A DNA stretch of 64,000 nt from Flavobacterium saliperosum (GCF_900100625.1 NZ_FMTY01000003.1:379424-443423); one strand, 5' to 3'. Positions 25,791 to 34,532 are shown, counted from the stretch's first letter. A program made the numbers and translations. Notes: a model not told the origin generated them from the sequence alone.

Positions 25791-26108
25791 ATGGAAAATT
25801 TTGAGAACAACTTCGAAGAGCGTTATCAATACGCACAAAAAAGGGTAAAACGACTGAAAGGCTTTTATTCACACCTTGTGGTTTACATCCTTGTGAATAT
25901 TATGATTGTCTTCTTAAATATTCGAGACTTAGAGCCGGGTGAAAGCTATTTTCAGTTTGAGAACTTCTTTACGGCTTTCTTTTGGGGAATCGGTTTGTTG
26001 ACTCACGCCGTTAGTGTTTTCGGACATCATCTGATCTTCGGAAAAGAATGGGAAGAAAAGAAAATCAAGGAATTGATGAATAAGGACAAACAGGAGCGTT
26101 GGGAGTAA
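25791..26108 (+). CDS. 2TM domain protein
   Basis: A 105-residue protein, the third 2TM domain in a row. YAQKRVKRLKGFYSHLVVYILVNIMIVFLNI forms the first half, FFTAFFWGIGLLTHAVSVFGHHL the second helix, and KEWEEKKIKELMNKDKQERWE the charged tail. It differs from the other two by a longer loop (RDLEPGESYFQFEN). It begins 5 bp after the previous gene and belongs to the same operon. The function of free 2TM proteins is unknown; a role in modulating the membrane kinase is inferred from context. Confidence 0.87.
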   Translation: MENFENNFEERYQYAQKRVKRLKGFYSHLVVYILVNIMIVFLNIRDLEPGESYFQFENFFTAFFWGIGLLTHAVSVFGHHLIFGKEWEEKKIKELMNKDKQERWE

Positions 26109-26213
26109 TTTCAGTGATCAATTATCAGTATTTAGTGTTCTGTGTTTAGATAACAGATAACCGATAGCAGAAATCAGATTGCGGAAAATCAGTGACAACC
26201 TAAGAAGAAAAAA

Positions 26214-26253
26214 AATCTCAGTACCTTAGCATTTCAGAATCATAGTACTTTAA
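26214..26253 (+). repeat. 8-bp-period repeat block before the GT39 gene
   Basis: AATCTCAG, TACCTTAG, CATTTCAG, AATCATAG and TACTTTAA follow each other without gaps and end 5 bp before the ATG at 26259. Confidence 0.78.
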
Positions 26254-26258
26254 AGAAA

Positions 26259-27749
26259 ATGAAAAAATACCTGCCGATAATTGTTATACTGTCGCTTGTA
26301 AAATTACTGATTCATCTTGTTGCAAATCGGAATTACGGTTTTCATCGGGATGAATTACTGCATTTGTCCGTAAGCGAACATTTGGATTGGGGGTATATGG
26401 AATTTCCGCCTTTCATTGCTGTTGTCGGGAAACTGGCTCATTTTCTTTTCGGATACTTGTTGTCGGGTGTAAGATTGTTTCCCACGTTAGCAGGCGTCGC
26501 CATTTTAATGTTGTGTTGTATGATAACCAAAGAGCTCGGCGGTAAGAAAAATGCAATAGTGTTGAGCGGAATTTCGGTATTGGCATTCATTCCTTTTTTT
26601 CGGAACCATACGCTTTTTCAACCGGTGGCTTTCGATCAGCTTTTCTGGACCTTGGGTTTTTATTTTCTGGTAAGATATCTCAATACGAAAAACATAAAAT
26701 TCCTTGTTTATTTGGGAATTACAGCCGGAATCGGACTCATGAACAAATACACTTTTGTGGTTTGGGGATTCGGGATAGCGGTAGGGTTATTGTTTTTTGA
26801 AAAAGGAAAAGCCTTCCGAAACAAATGGCTTTATATTTCAGGAATCCTTGCCCTGATACTTGTTTTACCAAACATCGTCTGGCAGTTCAATCATGATTTT
26901 CCACTTTTGACGCATTTGCAGCAATTGAAAGAAAGTCAGCTGGATGAAATCGGGCCTTATGATTTTGCGTTGGAACAACTGAAAATGCCATTCACATTAA
27001 TCATCAGCCTAATCGGATTGTCGGCCTGTTTCTTCGATAAGGAATTGAAGAAATATAAAAGTATTGGTGTGGCGGTTTTGGTCATTTTTTTTACAATGTG
27101 GTTCTTACAATCCAAAGCTTATTATTTCTTTGCAATTTATCCGATGCTATTTGCTTTGGGCGCTGTGAAGGTTGAAAAATTGCTCGAAAGAAAATCTGCT
27201 TGGAATTATGTGGTGGCAGCGATTTTATTTGTGCCGACCGTTTATTTCATTCCGATGGCAACACCGCTTTTACCGATTGAAGCGTTCGTAGCGTATAACA
27301 AACTCCAACCCGAAAAGGACGGAAGAATTATCCTGACGGGCGATTATGCCGATATGTTCGGATGGGACGAACAGGTAAAATTGGTGGACAGTCTCTATAC
27401 ATCATTATCCAAGTCGGAACAGCAAAAATGTGTTATTCTGGCCGAAAATTACGGAGAAGCCGGAGCCCTGAAAATATTAGGAAAAAAGTACGGTTTGCCC
27501 AATCCGGTTTGTCGTCACGGTAGTTTCTGGATATGGGGACCGGGTGAAAAAGAGGGTGAAGTTTTTATCAGCGTGGGAAATGAAAAAGACGTGGTTTATG
27601 AATTTTTTGAAGAGCACACCCTCGTTAAATTGGTAACGCATAAATATGCCATAGACGAAGAAAACAACATACCGGTTTATATTTGCCGAAAACCAAGAAT
27701 CAAACTGAAAGAGATTTGGCCCGGACTGGAAAAATATATTTTTGAATAA
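26259..27749 (+). CDS. GT39/ArnT-like glycosyltransferase, polytopic membrane protein
   Basis: A 496-residue protein with about ten membrane helices and a soluble C-terminal part of about 150 residues. The first periplasmic loop has HRDELLHLSVSEHLDWGYMEFPP, the conserved acidic DE motif of the PMT/ArnT (GT-C, family 39) fold. Such enzymes use polyprenyl-phosphate sugars to glycosylate lipid or protein acceptors outside the membrane. Its acceptor is unknown. It lies inside the two-component module, between the 2TM genes and the LytTR regulator gene, and has its own repeat block upstream. An envelope modification controlled by the regulator is possible but unproven. Confidence 0.85.
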   Translation: MKKYLPIIVILSLVKLLIHLVANRNYGFHRDELLHLSVSEHLDWGYMEFPPFIAVVGKLAHFLFGYLLSGVRLFPTLAGVAILMLCCMITKELGGKKNAIVLSGISVLAFIPFFRNHTLFQPVAFDQLFWTLGFYFLVRYLNTKNIKFLVYLGITAGIGLMNKYTFVVWGFGIAVGLLFFEKGKAFRNKWLYISGILALILVLPNIVWQFNHDFPLLTHLQQLKESQLDEIGPYDFALEQLKMPFTLIISLIGLSACFFDKELKKYKSIGVAVLVIFFTMWFLQSKAYYFFAIYPMLFALGAVKVEKLLERKSAWNYVVAAILFVPTVYFIPMATPLLPIEAFVAYNKLQPEKDGRIILTGDYADMFGWDEQVKLVDSLYTSLSKSEQQKCVILAENYGEAGALKILGKKYGLPNPVCRHGSFWIWGPGEKEGEVFISVGNEKDVVYEFFEEHTLVKLVTHKYAIDEENNIPVYICRKPRIKLKEIWPGLEKYIFE

Positions 27750-27763
27750 GAATAATAAAATAG

Positions 27764-27803
27764 AATCTTAGCGACTCAGAGCCTAAGTACCTTAGCACCT
27801 TTC
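27764..27803 (+). repeat. 8-bp-period repeat block before the LytTR regulator gene
   Basis: AATCTTAG, CGACTCAG, AGCCTAAG, TACCTTAG and CACCTTTC are contiguous octamers ending 7 bp before the ATG at 27811. Confidence 0.78.
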
Positions 27804-27810
27804 AAAGAAA

Positions 27811-28563
27811 ATGAATATCATTATCATCGAAGACGAAAAACCGGCCGCACGCTTATTGCAGCGTAAAGTCGAAAAACTGGGATTGAATGTAAACACCATG
27901 CTGCATTCGGTAGAGGAATCCTTGGATTGGTTTAAGAACAACCCGCATCCCGATTTGATTTTTCTGGATATCCAATTGTCCGACGGATTGTCGTTCGAGA
28001 TTTTTGAAAAAATCACCATCAAAAGTGCCATTATTTTCACCACAGCGTATGATGAATATGCGTTGAAAGCCTTCAAATTAAACAGTATCGATTATTTGCT
28101 GAAACCGATTGATGAAGACGATCTGGAAGTGGCGGTAAATAAGTTTAAAGAACGTAATCAGCCGCAAAACTTGTCATTGGATTTCGAAATGATCAAGAAA
28201 ATGCTGGTCAATCCGATTGATAAGAATTATAAAAAACGATTCACGGTAAAAATCGGGCAACAGTTAAAACTGATCAATGTGGATGAGGTGGAATGTTTTT
28301 ACAGCGAAAATAAAGGGACTTACTTGCATACGCTAGACAATCGCGATTATTTGCTGGATGGCACTTTGGAACTCCTTGAAACCGAATTGGATCCGAAAGA
28401 TTTTTACCGCGTCAGCCGAAAATTCATTGTTCCGATGAAAGCCATAAAGGAAATTCAACTGCACAGCAATTCCCGCCTGAAAGTTGTTTTACCAACCTAT
28501 AACGACGATGAGGTTATTGTAGCACGGGAACGGGTCAACGATTTTAAGGAATGGATTGGGTAA
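27811..28563 (+). CDS. LytTR-type response regulator
   Basis: A 250-residue cytoplasmic transcription factor. The receiver domain (1-120) has the acidic pair Glu7/Asp8, phosphoacceptor Asp53 (FLDIQ), Thr77/Thr78 and Lys98 (LLKP). The LytTR DNA-binding domain (about 145-250) shows RFTVKIGQQLKLINVDEVECFYSENKGTYLHT, RVSRKFIVPMKAI and SRLKVVLP, normal for the family. It is the probable partner of the LytS-type kinase at 24137. Predicted LytTR-type sites at 21028 and 23311 suggest targets next door. A terminator follows at 28582-28626. Confidence 0.95.
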   Translation: MNIIIIEDEKPAARLLQRKVEKLGLNVNTMLHSVEESLDWFKNNPHPDLIFLDIQLSDGLSFEIFEKITIKSAIIFTTAYDEYALKAFKLNSIDYLLKPIDEDDLEVAVNKFKERNQPQNLSLDFEMIKKMLVNPIDKNYKKRFTVKIGQQLKLINVDEVECFYSENKGTYLHTLDNRDYLLDGTLELLETELDPKDFYRVSRKFIVPMKAIKEIQLHSNSRLKVVLPTYNDDEVIVARERVNDFKEWIG

Positions 28564-28581
28564 ATAACTAATAGAAAGTGT

Positions 28582-28626
28582 TCGGATTTCAACATGCCAT
28601 CGGTTTGCTGAAATCCGATTTTTTAT
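28582..28626 (+). terminator. Terminator after the LytTR regulator gene
   Basis: TCGGATTTCA (28582-28591) pairs with TGAAATCCGA (28609-28618) and six T residues follow. It may also serve the convergent ctaA gene, whose stop is at 28623. Confidence 0.85.
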
Positions 28627-29645
28627 TTACTCAATCGGTGCAAGGTAAACACCATAGCCGAAAGCAACATAAAAGCCACCAACTGATGTGCCAATCCCAA
28701 CCAAAGCGGTACGTGGAATAACAAGGTGAAAATACCCAAAGCAAACTGCACAATAACTACAGCGACCAAAGTTGTTATTCCTTTTTTCTGCGTAGTGTTC
28801 AGAATATATTTTTTACCTCGGAAATACAGGTACACCATTAAACCGACCACAACATAGGCCATGGTTCGGTGAACGAATTGTACGCCGCTTTTGCCTTCGG
28901 TAAGACGTAGCAGCCAGGAATCTTTTTCTAAAACTATACTTTCGTGGAAAAATTGTCCGTCACTCATTAAAGGCCAATGGTTGTGAATCAAACCGGCATT
29001 CAGTCCTGCCACAAAACCGCCGTAAACGATCTGGATAATCAAAACCACCAAAGCGATTCGCGCTATGGAACGCAGGGGTTGTATCACTTCAATCCGGTTC
29101 GGGTAAATCAAATCCAAAGCCACCCAAAGGGTGTAAGCAAATGTTATGAAAGCAAAAGTAAGGTGTAACGACAATCGGAAATGACTCACATCCGGACGGT
29201 CAATCAAACCGCTTTTCACCATGAACCAGCCCAAAAAACCCTGAAAAGCGCCCATCGCCAAAAGCACAACACACTTTTTAATGGTTTCCGGAGAAAGTCG
29301 TTTTTTGATTAAGAAATAAACGAACGGAATAATGAAAACCATTCCGATTATTCGTCCGATGAAACGGTGAAACCATTCCCAGAAATAAATGAATTTGTAA
29401 TCGCTTAAATCAAAATCGTTATGTATGTTAATTTGCTGATACTCCGGAAATTTCTTGTATTCTTCAAAGGCATGTTCCCATTTTTTTTCCGTTAACGGAG
29501 GAAACGTATCGGTAATTAAATGCCAGTCGGTCATCGATAAACCGGAGTTGGTTAATCGGGTGATTCCACCTACCATTACCATGATGAATAATAATGCACA
29601 ACCGGATAACAACCAGATAATTACGGATTTGTCTTCTTTTTTCAT
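28623..29645 (-). CDS. ctaA: Heme A synthase (COX15/CtaA)
   Basis: A 340-residue membrane protein with eight helices. It hydroxylates the heme O methyl group to give heme A for cytochrome oxidase. Conserved blocks include GGITRLTNSGLSMTDWH, EFKYIYFWEWFHRFIGR (here FKYIFFWEWFHR-like: FIYFWEWFHRFIGR, with the heme-ligand His), LNAGLIHNHWPLM, QFVHRTMAYVV and LAHQLVAFMLL. The ATG at 29645 is chosen because a -7 box (29669-29676) lies just upstream, so longer in-frame versions would begin before the transcript. It is convergent with the regulator gene. Confidence 0.95.
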   Translation of the reverse strand: MKKEDKSVIIWLLSGCALLFIMVMVGGITRLTNSGLSMTDWHLITDTFPPLTEKKWEHAFEEYKKFPEYQQINIHNDFDLSDYKFIYFWEWFHRFIGRIIGMVFIIPFVYFLIKKRLSPETIKKCVVLLAMGAFQGFLGWFMVKSGLIDRPDVSHFRLSLHLTFAFITFAYTLWVALDLIYPNRIEVIQPLRSIARIALVVLIIQIVYGGFVAGLNAGLIHNHWPLMSDGQFFHESIVLEKDSWLLRLTEGKSGVQFVHRTMAYVVVGLMVYLYFRGKKYILNTTQKKGITTLVAVVIVQFALGIFTLLFHVPLWLGLAHQLVAFMLLSAMVFTLHRLSK

Positions 29646-29668
29646 TTTGGATTCAGTGGTATTTTTAG

Positions 29669-29676
29669 CAAATTTA
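29669..29676 (-). promoter_or_regulatory. -7 element of ctaA
   Basis: TAAATTTG on the minus strand, 23 bp before the ATG at 29645. A TTG lies 13-14 bp further upstream, which is closer than usual. Confidence 0.6.
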
Positions 29677-29717
29677 TTTCTATTGCAATCAAAAAACAAT
29701 CGAATAAAAGTTAAACT

Positions 29718-31136
29718 TTAGTTTACTTTCTTCAGTCCCATTTTTTCGGCTCTTTTCAATACAAAATCATACGCCGCCTGATAGTCATTCGGAATTTCGC
29801 CTTCCAGAATTGCTTCTTTCACCGCTTCTTTCAAAACACCAATTTCTCTTGACGGTTGTAAGTTGAATAATTCCATAATCTCTTCTCCCGAAATAGGCGG
29901 CTGAAAAACACGTACTTTGTCGCGTTCTTCCACTTCCACAATTTTCTCGCGTACAATTTTGAAATTATTATGGTATTTCTGAAACTTCTTAGGATTTTTT
30001 GTGGTGATATCCGCCTCACATAAAGTCATCAGGTTTTCCACATCTTCACCGGCATCAAAAACCAAACGTCTTACGGCAGAATCCGTAACGATATCTTGCG
30101 CCAATACAATTGGGCGCGAACTCATCATGACCATTTTCTGAACGAATTTCAGTTTTTGGTTCAACGGCATGTGCAAACGTTCGAAAATCTTTTTTGCCAT
30201 TTTTCCGCCTAAAAATTCATGACCGTGAAATGTCCAGCCTTGTTTTTTGTTGTAACGCTTGGTGGGTGCTTTTCCGATATCGTGCAGTAAGGCCGACCAG
30301 CGTAACCAAACATCATCGGTATTCGGACAAATATTATCCACCACTTCCAGCGTATGGTAAAAGTTGTTTTTATGCGTATGCCCTTCAATTTCTTCCACCT
30401 GATTTAAAGCGGTCAGTTCCGGAAGGATAATGTCCAGCAATCCGGTTTGGTATAACAGCAAAAATCCAACGGAAGGAACATCCGACATCAGGATTTTATT
30501 CAGTTCATCAACAATACGTTCTCCCGAAATAATACTGATTCGGTCTTTGTTTTTGGTAATGGAAGCTAAGGATTCGGCCTCAATTTCAAAATTCAGCTGG
30601 GAAGCGAAACGGATCGCACGCATCATTCGCAACGGATCATCAGAATACGTGATATCCGGATTTAAAGGCGTTTTGATGGTTTTGTTTTCCATATCGGCTA
30701 ATCCGTTAAAAGGATCCACCAATTCGCCAAACGTGCTTTCATTCAACGAAAGTGCCAAGGCATTAATGGTGAAATCACGACGGTTTTGGTCGTCTTCCAG
30801 TGTTCCGTTTTCCACAATCGGGTTACGGCTGTCGTGGTTGTAGCTTTCTTTTCGGGCGCCAACGAATTCGATATCCATGTCGTCATAGCGCAACATCGCC
30901 GTTCCGTAGTTTTTAAAAACCTGGACTTTCGGTTTGTGCGGAATGAGTTCGGATACTTTTAACGCCAGTTCGATACCGCTGCCTACCGCAACAATATCAA
31001 TGTCTTTTTTGTGATCGCGTTTTAAAATCAAATCACGGACAAAACCACCAATTACGTAACTTTCCAAGTTAAGTTCGTTGGCTGCCTGAGCGATTATTTT
31101 GAATATTTTATCTTGAAGCGCTTCTTTGTAATTCAT
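29718..31136 (-). CDS. CCA-adding tRNA nucleotidyltransferase with HD domain
   Basis: A 472-residue enzyme that adds or repairs the 3' CCA of tRNAs. The nucleotidyltransferase head has GGFVRDLIL and the catalytic DIDIV. The RNA-binding helical part follows (NRRDFTINALALSL, DPLRMMRAIRFA). An HD phosphohydrolase-type domain comes next (RWSALLHDIGKAPTK), and a C-terminal tail ends MGLKKVN. It is needed here because the tRNA genes in the window do not encode CCA. Motifs are complete. Transcription probably comes from the tsaC side. Confidence 0.95.
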   Translation of the reverse strand: MNYKEALQDKIFKIIAQAANELNLESYVIGGFVRDLILKRDHKKDIDIVAVGSGIELALKVSELIPHKPKVQVFKNYGTAMLRYDDMDIEFVGARKESYNHDSRNPIVENGTLEDDQNRRDFTINALALSLNESTFGELVDPFNGLADMENKTIKTPLNPDITYSDDPLRMMRAIRFASQLNFEIEAESLASITKNKDRISIISGERIVDELNKILMSDVPSVGFLLLYQTGLLDIILPELTALNQVEEIEGHTHKNNFYHTLEVVDNICPNTDDVWLRWSALLHDIGKAPTKRYNKKQGWTFHGHEFLGGKMAKKIFERLHMPLNQKLKFVQKMVMMSSRPIVLAQDIVTDSAVRRLVFDAGEDVENLMTLCEADITTKNPKKFQKYHNNFKIVREKIVEVEERDKVRVFQPPISGEEIMELFNLQPSREIGVLKEAVKEAILEGEIPNDYQAAYDFVLKRAEKMGLKKVN

Positions 31137-31152
31137 TAATTGAGGATTTTTA

Positions 31153-31591
31153 CCGCAGATTCGCAGATTTTATTTGTTATTGCTGCAAACTATGCGTTTA
31201 TATTCCAATGAGATTGTATTGAAATTAACTAACAAGGCTAATTCGTTACCCGATACTTTTAAATAATTTAAGCATTGATTATAATGATTGTTGTTAAAAC
31301 AATCTGTGGATTTTACTTCTAAAATGATAGAATCAAAAACTACAAAATCAGCGTAAAACTTATGTTTTAATACAGTATCCTTATAGTTAACACAATACTC
31401 TTTTTCTCTTTCGTATGGTATATTCAAACTTTGAAATTCATATTCCAAAGCATCTTTGTAAACAATTTCAGAAAAACCTTTTCCTAAGTTTTTGTGTACA
31501 TCGAAAAATATTCCAATAATTTGATAAGTTTCTTTGGCGTTTAAATATTCTTCAGGCATATAGTAATTAATTGTAATCTGCGAATCTGCGG
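31153..31591. repeat. Inverted-repeat pair framing the GxxExxY gene
   Basis: The 17-base sequence CCGCAGATTCGCAGATT (31153-31169) and its exact reverse complement AATCTGCGAATCTGCGG (31575-31591) frame 405 bp holding only the GxxExxY gene. The left arm abuts the stop codon (31170-31172) and the right arm lies 15 bp before its ATG. Each arm is itself a near-direct repeat of AATCTGCG. No target-site duplication is seen. A related pair without a gene lies at 47750-47796. Confidence 0.85.
31170..31559 (-). CDS. GxxExxY family protein
   Basis: A 129-residue protein with the family signature in NLGKGFSEIVYKDALEYEF and a PD-(D/E)XK nuclease-like core: FYADFVVFDSIILEVKST has the D...ExK arrangement. 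Family members are widespread in Bacteroidota and cyanobacteria, and no function is established. The ATG at 31559 (MPEEYLNAKE) is preferred, since the longer in-frame version starts inside tsaC and crosses the right-hand inverted repeat. The gene is exactly framed by 17-bp inverted repeats, unlike any neighbour, which suggests it was inserted between the CCA-enzyme gene and tsaC. Confidence 0.85.
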   Translation of the reverse strand: MPEEYLNAKETYQIIGIFFDVHKNLGKGFSEIVYKDALEYEFQSLNIPYEREKEYCVNYKDTVLKHKFYADFVVFDSIILEVKSTDCFNNNHYNQCLNYLKVSGNELALLVNFNTISLEYKRIVCSNNK

Positions 31592-31599
31592 CAAATTTG

Positions 31600-32166
31600 T
31601 TATTTACGAATAACTTTAACCTGACTGTCATTCGTTAATTTAATGATCGTCGAAGGCTTGTCGCAAATTTTATCGTGGTGCAAATTTACCACATAGTCAA
31701 CACCTTTTAAAATTTCAGGGCTGATTTCTTTAAAAGATTTTGGCGTAAACATTCCGGAAATATTAGCCGAAGTGGAAACCAACGGTCTTTTCATACGTTC
31801 CATCAGTTTAAAGCAAAACGGTTCCTTCACGATTCGTACACCAAGGGTTTTATCTTCGGCAATGATATTCGGAGCCACATTTCTGGGATTGTCAAGGATT
31901 AACGTGGTCGGTTTTTCGGATAAATCCAGAATTTGCCAGGCCACTTCAGGGATGTCTTTGAAAACGGTATACATCATTTTTTCACCATTCATCAGCACAA
32001 TCATGCTTTTGCTTTCTTCACGTTGTTTCAAAGCATAGATTTTCTTTACGGCTTCCGGATTGGAAGCGTCACAGCCAATGCCCCAAACCGTATCGGTAGG
32101 ATAAAGAATAATGCCGCCGTTTTTAATGACTTCGTAGGCGTTGTGTACTTCGGTATTGATGTCCAT
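31600..32166 (-). CDS. Threonylcarbamoyl-AMP synthase (Sua5/YrdC/YciO type)
   Basis: A 188-residue enzyme that makes threonylcarbamoyl-AMP for the t6A37 modification of ANN-decoding tRNAs. YPTDTVWGIGCDASNPEAVKKIYALKQRE, the KxR/SMIVL block, GVRIV and PLVSTSANISG are diagnostic. It lacks the C-terminal Sua5 domain, so it is the short TsaC form. The ATG at 32166 is chosen because the -7 box at 32185-32192 would place the transcript start downstream of the alternative in-frame start at 32187. Confidence 0.92.
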   Translation of the reverse strand: MDINTEVHNAYEVIKNGGIILYPTDTVWGIGCDASNPEAVKKIYALKQREESKSMIVLMNGEKMMYTVFKDIPEVAWQILDLSEKPTTLILDNPRNVAPNIIAEDKTLGVRIVKEPFCFKLMERMKRPLVSTSANISGMFTPKSFKEISPEILKGVDYVVNLHHDKICDKPSTIIKLTNDSQVKVIRK

Positions 32167-32184
32167 TTCAAGTAAATTTATTTG

Positions 32185-32192
32185 CAAATATA
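32185..32192 (-). promoter_or_regulatory. -7 element of the threonylcarbamoyl-AMP synthase gene
   Basis: TATATTTG on the minus strand, 18 bp before the ATG at 32166. Confidence 0.55.
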
Positions 32193-32235
32193 ATTAACAT
32201 TTAGAGGTTGACTTTCTAAAAACGGGTAAAAATGC

Positions 32236-32293
32236 ACGGAATGTTCCGTTGTGAAGAATGGCTTCTGAACTAAAGCTTAAATTCATATATTTG
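32236..32293 (+). promoter_or_regulatory. Promoter region of the pse operon
   Basis: TATATTTG at 32286-32293 is a -7 element 19 bp before the pseB ATG; no proper -33 TTG is seen. The palindrome ACGGAA-TG-TTCCGT at 32236-32249 lies 36 bp upstream and could be an operator, which is conjecture. Confidence 0.5.
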
Positions 32294-32312
32294 TAAGCTA
32301 AAAATCATAAAA

Positions 32313-33326
32313 ATGCTGAATAATAAATCCATATTAATTACAGGAGGAACAGGGTCTTTAGGTAAGGAATTGACCAAGACAATTTTACAGAAATGGCCGG
32401 ATGTCAAACGTCTTGTGATTTACTCCCGTGATGAGCAGAAACAGTTTCAGATGGCTCAGGAATTCCCGGAAGCTCAATACCCTGCAATACGCTATTTTAT
32501 TGGTGATGTAAGAGATCTGGAACGTTTGAAAAGAGCTTTTAATGGTATCGATTATGTTATTCACGCAGCTGCCATGAAGCACGTTCATATTGCCGAATAC
32601 AATCCGGATGAGTGTGTGAAAACCAATATCGGCGGTGCTGATAATGTCATCAAAGCCTGTTTGTCAAGTAATGTGACTAAAGTGGTGGCCTTATCAACCG
32701 ACAAAGCCTGTGCGCCGATTAATTTATACGGAGCAACCAAACTGACATCGGATAAATTGTTCATCGCAGCCAACAATGTTAAAGGAAAACAGGATATTAA
32801 ATTTTCAGTAGTACGTTACGGAAACGTAATGGGGTCGAACGGTTCCGTGATTCCGTTCTTTATGAAAAAAAGGGAAGAAGGTGTTTTACCCATTACCGAT
32901 GTGAATATGACCCGTTTCAATATCTCACTTCAGGGTGGCGTTGATATGGTTCTTCATGCTTTGGATGCGGCTTGGGGAGGCGAATTGTTTGTTCCGAAAA
33001 TCCCTTCGTACCGAATTTTGGATGTGGCTCAGGCTATTGCACCGAGTTGTGAACATCGCGTAATCGGAATCCGTCCGGGTGAAAAAGTACATGAAGAAAT
33101 GATTACGTCATCGGATTCGTTTACCACTTATGATGTAGGAAAATATTATGTGATTCTTCCGCAGGTAACCAATTGGAATCTGGAGGATTATAAACATGCT
33201 TTTAATGCAAAATTGGTTCCGCAGGGATTCAGTTACACTTCCGGTGAAAATACGGAATGGGAAACTGTTGAAAGTATGCGCGAACAGATAAAAGAACACC
33301 TTTATCCTGATTTTGAAGCAAAATAA
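32313..33326 (+). CDS. pseB: UDP-N-acetylglucosamine 4,6-dehydratase (inverting), PseB
   Basis: A 337-residue short-chain dehydrogenase-type enzyme for the first step of pseudaminic acid synthesis, making the 4-keto-6-deoxy-altrose derivative from UDP-GlcNAc. The NAD(P) motif GGTGSLG is at 11-17. HAAAMKHVHIAEYNP carries the family's catalytic Asp/Lys equivalents, and YGATKLTSDK holds the YxxxK pair. The length matches PseB. It is the first gene of an operon running to 41705, and pseC follows after 6 bp. Confidence 0.95.
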   Translation: MLNNKSILITGGTGSLGKELTKTILQKWPDVKRLVIYSRDEQKQFQMAQEFPEAQYPAIRYFIGDVRDLERLKRAFNGIDYVIHAAAMKHVHIAEYNPDECVKTNIGGADNVIKACLSSNVTKVVALSTDKACAPINLYGATKLTSDKLFIAANNVKGKQDIKFSVVRYGNVMGSNGSVIPFFMKKREEGVLPITDVNMTRFNISLQGGVDMVLHALDAAWGGELFVPKIPSYRILDVAQAIAPSCEHRVIGIRPGEKVHEEMITSSDSFTTYDVGKYYVILPQVTNWNLEDYKHAFNAKLVPQGFSYTSGENTEWETVESMREQIKEHLYPDFEAK

Positions 33327-33332
33327 AACGGA

Positions 33333-34532
33333 ATGATACCATACGGAAAACAAAACATCACGGAAGAAGATATTCAGGCGGTTGCAAAAGCACTTAAAGG
33401 TGATTTTCTAACGCAGGGACCAACCATTTTGGAATTTGAAAAGGCGTTTGCCGAATATATCGGATGCAATTATGCCGTGGCAGTTTCCAACGGAACCGCC
33501 GCTTTGCATTTATCCGCTTTGGCTTTGGGTGTCGGAAACGGCGACAAAGTAATTACCACACCCATCACTTTTGCAGCCTCGGCGAATTGTGTTCGTTATT
33601 GCGGCGGTGAGGTCGTTTTTTCAGACATCGATCCGGATACCTATCTGTTGGATATCGAAAAAGTGGAGCAGCTTTTAAGATCGTCTCCGAAAGGAACGTA
33701 TAAAGGAATTGTTCCCGTAGATTTTGCAGGACGCGCCGTGAATCTGGAAGCTTTCAGAAAATTGGCCGACGAATACGGGTTGTGGATCATCGAAGATGCC
33801 TGTCACGCTCCCGGTGGTTATTTTACCGACAGCAAAGGACAAAAGCAAAATTGCGGAAACGGAAATTATGCCGATTTGGCCATTTTCTCTTTTCATCCGG
33901 TAAAGCACATCGCAACGGGTGAAGGCGGAATGATTACCACAAACGACGAAAAACTATACAAGAAATTATTGGAATTGCGCACCCACGGAATTACCAGAGA
34001 TACCACCATTTTCAAAAATTCAGTGGAATTTGCGGTGGGACAACCTGTAAATGAAGGAGATTCCTATCCGGGTTGGTACATGGAAATGCAAACCCTGGGG
34101 TACAATTACCGTTTTACCGATTTTCAGGCGGCTTTGGGCATCAGTCAGTTATCCCGTGCAAATCAAGGTATCGAAAGACGTAAAGCCATCGCTTCAAAAT
34201 ACAATACGGCTTTTACAGGAAGAGATTATGTAAACGGACAATCCGGTTATGTGGACGGACACGCGTATCACTTATACGTTATCGAAGTGGAAGACCGCGT
34301 AGGTTTGTACAATTATCTGAGAGAACACAAAATCTTTGCACAGATACATTACATCCCGTGTCACCTGATGCCCTATTACCGGGATTTGGGCTGGAAGGAA
34401 AACGACATGCCTTTAGCGGAGCAATATTATAAACATTGTATCAGCTTACCGATGTATCCTACGTTAACAGACGAAGAACAATCTTTTGTGATTGAAAAAA
34501 TAAATCAATATTATGCAAAACAACAGTCATAA
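33333..34532 (+). CDS. pseC: UDP-4-keto-6-deoxy-N-acetylhexosamine 4-aminotransferase, PseC
   Basis: A 399-residue PLP enzyme of the DegT/DnrJ/EryC1 family. It transaminates the PseB product to give the 4-amino sugar. The PLP lysine is Lys191 in SFHPVKHIATGEGGM, Asp155 (WIIEDACHAPG) contacts the pyridine nitrogen, and FLTQGP and NGTAALHL form the phosphate and nucleotide pockets. The C-terminal HYIPCHLMPYYRDLGW is characteristic of PseC. It overlaps the start of the following methyltransferase gene by 20 bp. Confidence 0.95.
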   Translation: MIPYGKQNITEEDIQAVAKALKGDFLTQGPTILEFEKAFAEYIGCNYAVAVSNGTAALHLSALALGVGNGDKVITTPITFAASANCVRYCGGEVVFSDIDPDTYLLDIEKVEQLLRSSPKGTYKGIVPVDFAGRAVNLEAFRKLADEYGLWIIEDACHAPGGYFTDSKGQKQNCGNGNYADLAIFSFHPVKHIATGEGGMITTNDEKLYKKLLELRTHGITRDTTIFKNSVEFAVGQPVNEGDSYPGWYMEMQTLGYNYRFTDFQAALGISQLSRANQGIERRKAIASKYNTAFTGRDYVNGQSGYVDGHAYHLYVIEVEDRVGLYNYLREHKIFAQIHYIPCHLMPYYRDLGWKENDMPLAEQYYKHCISLPMYPTLTDEEQSFVIEKINQYYAKQQS

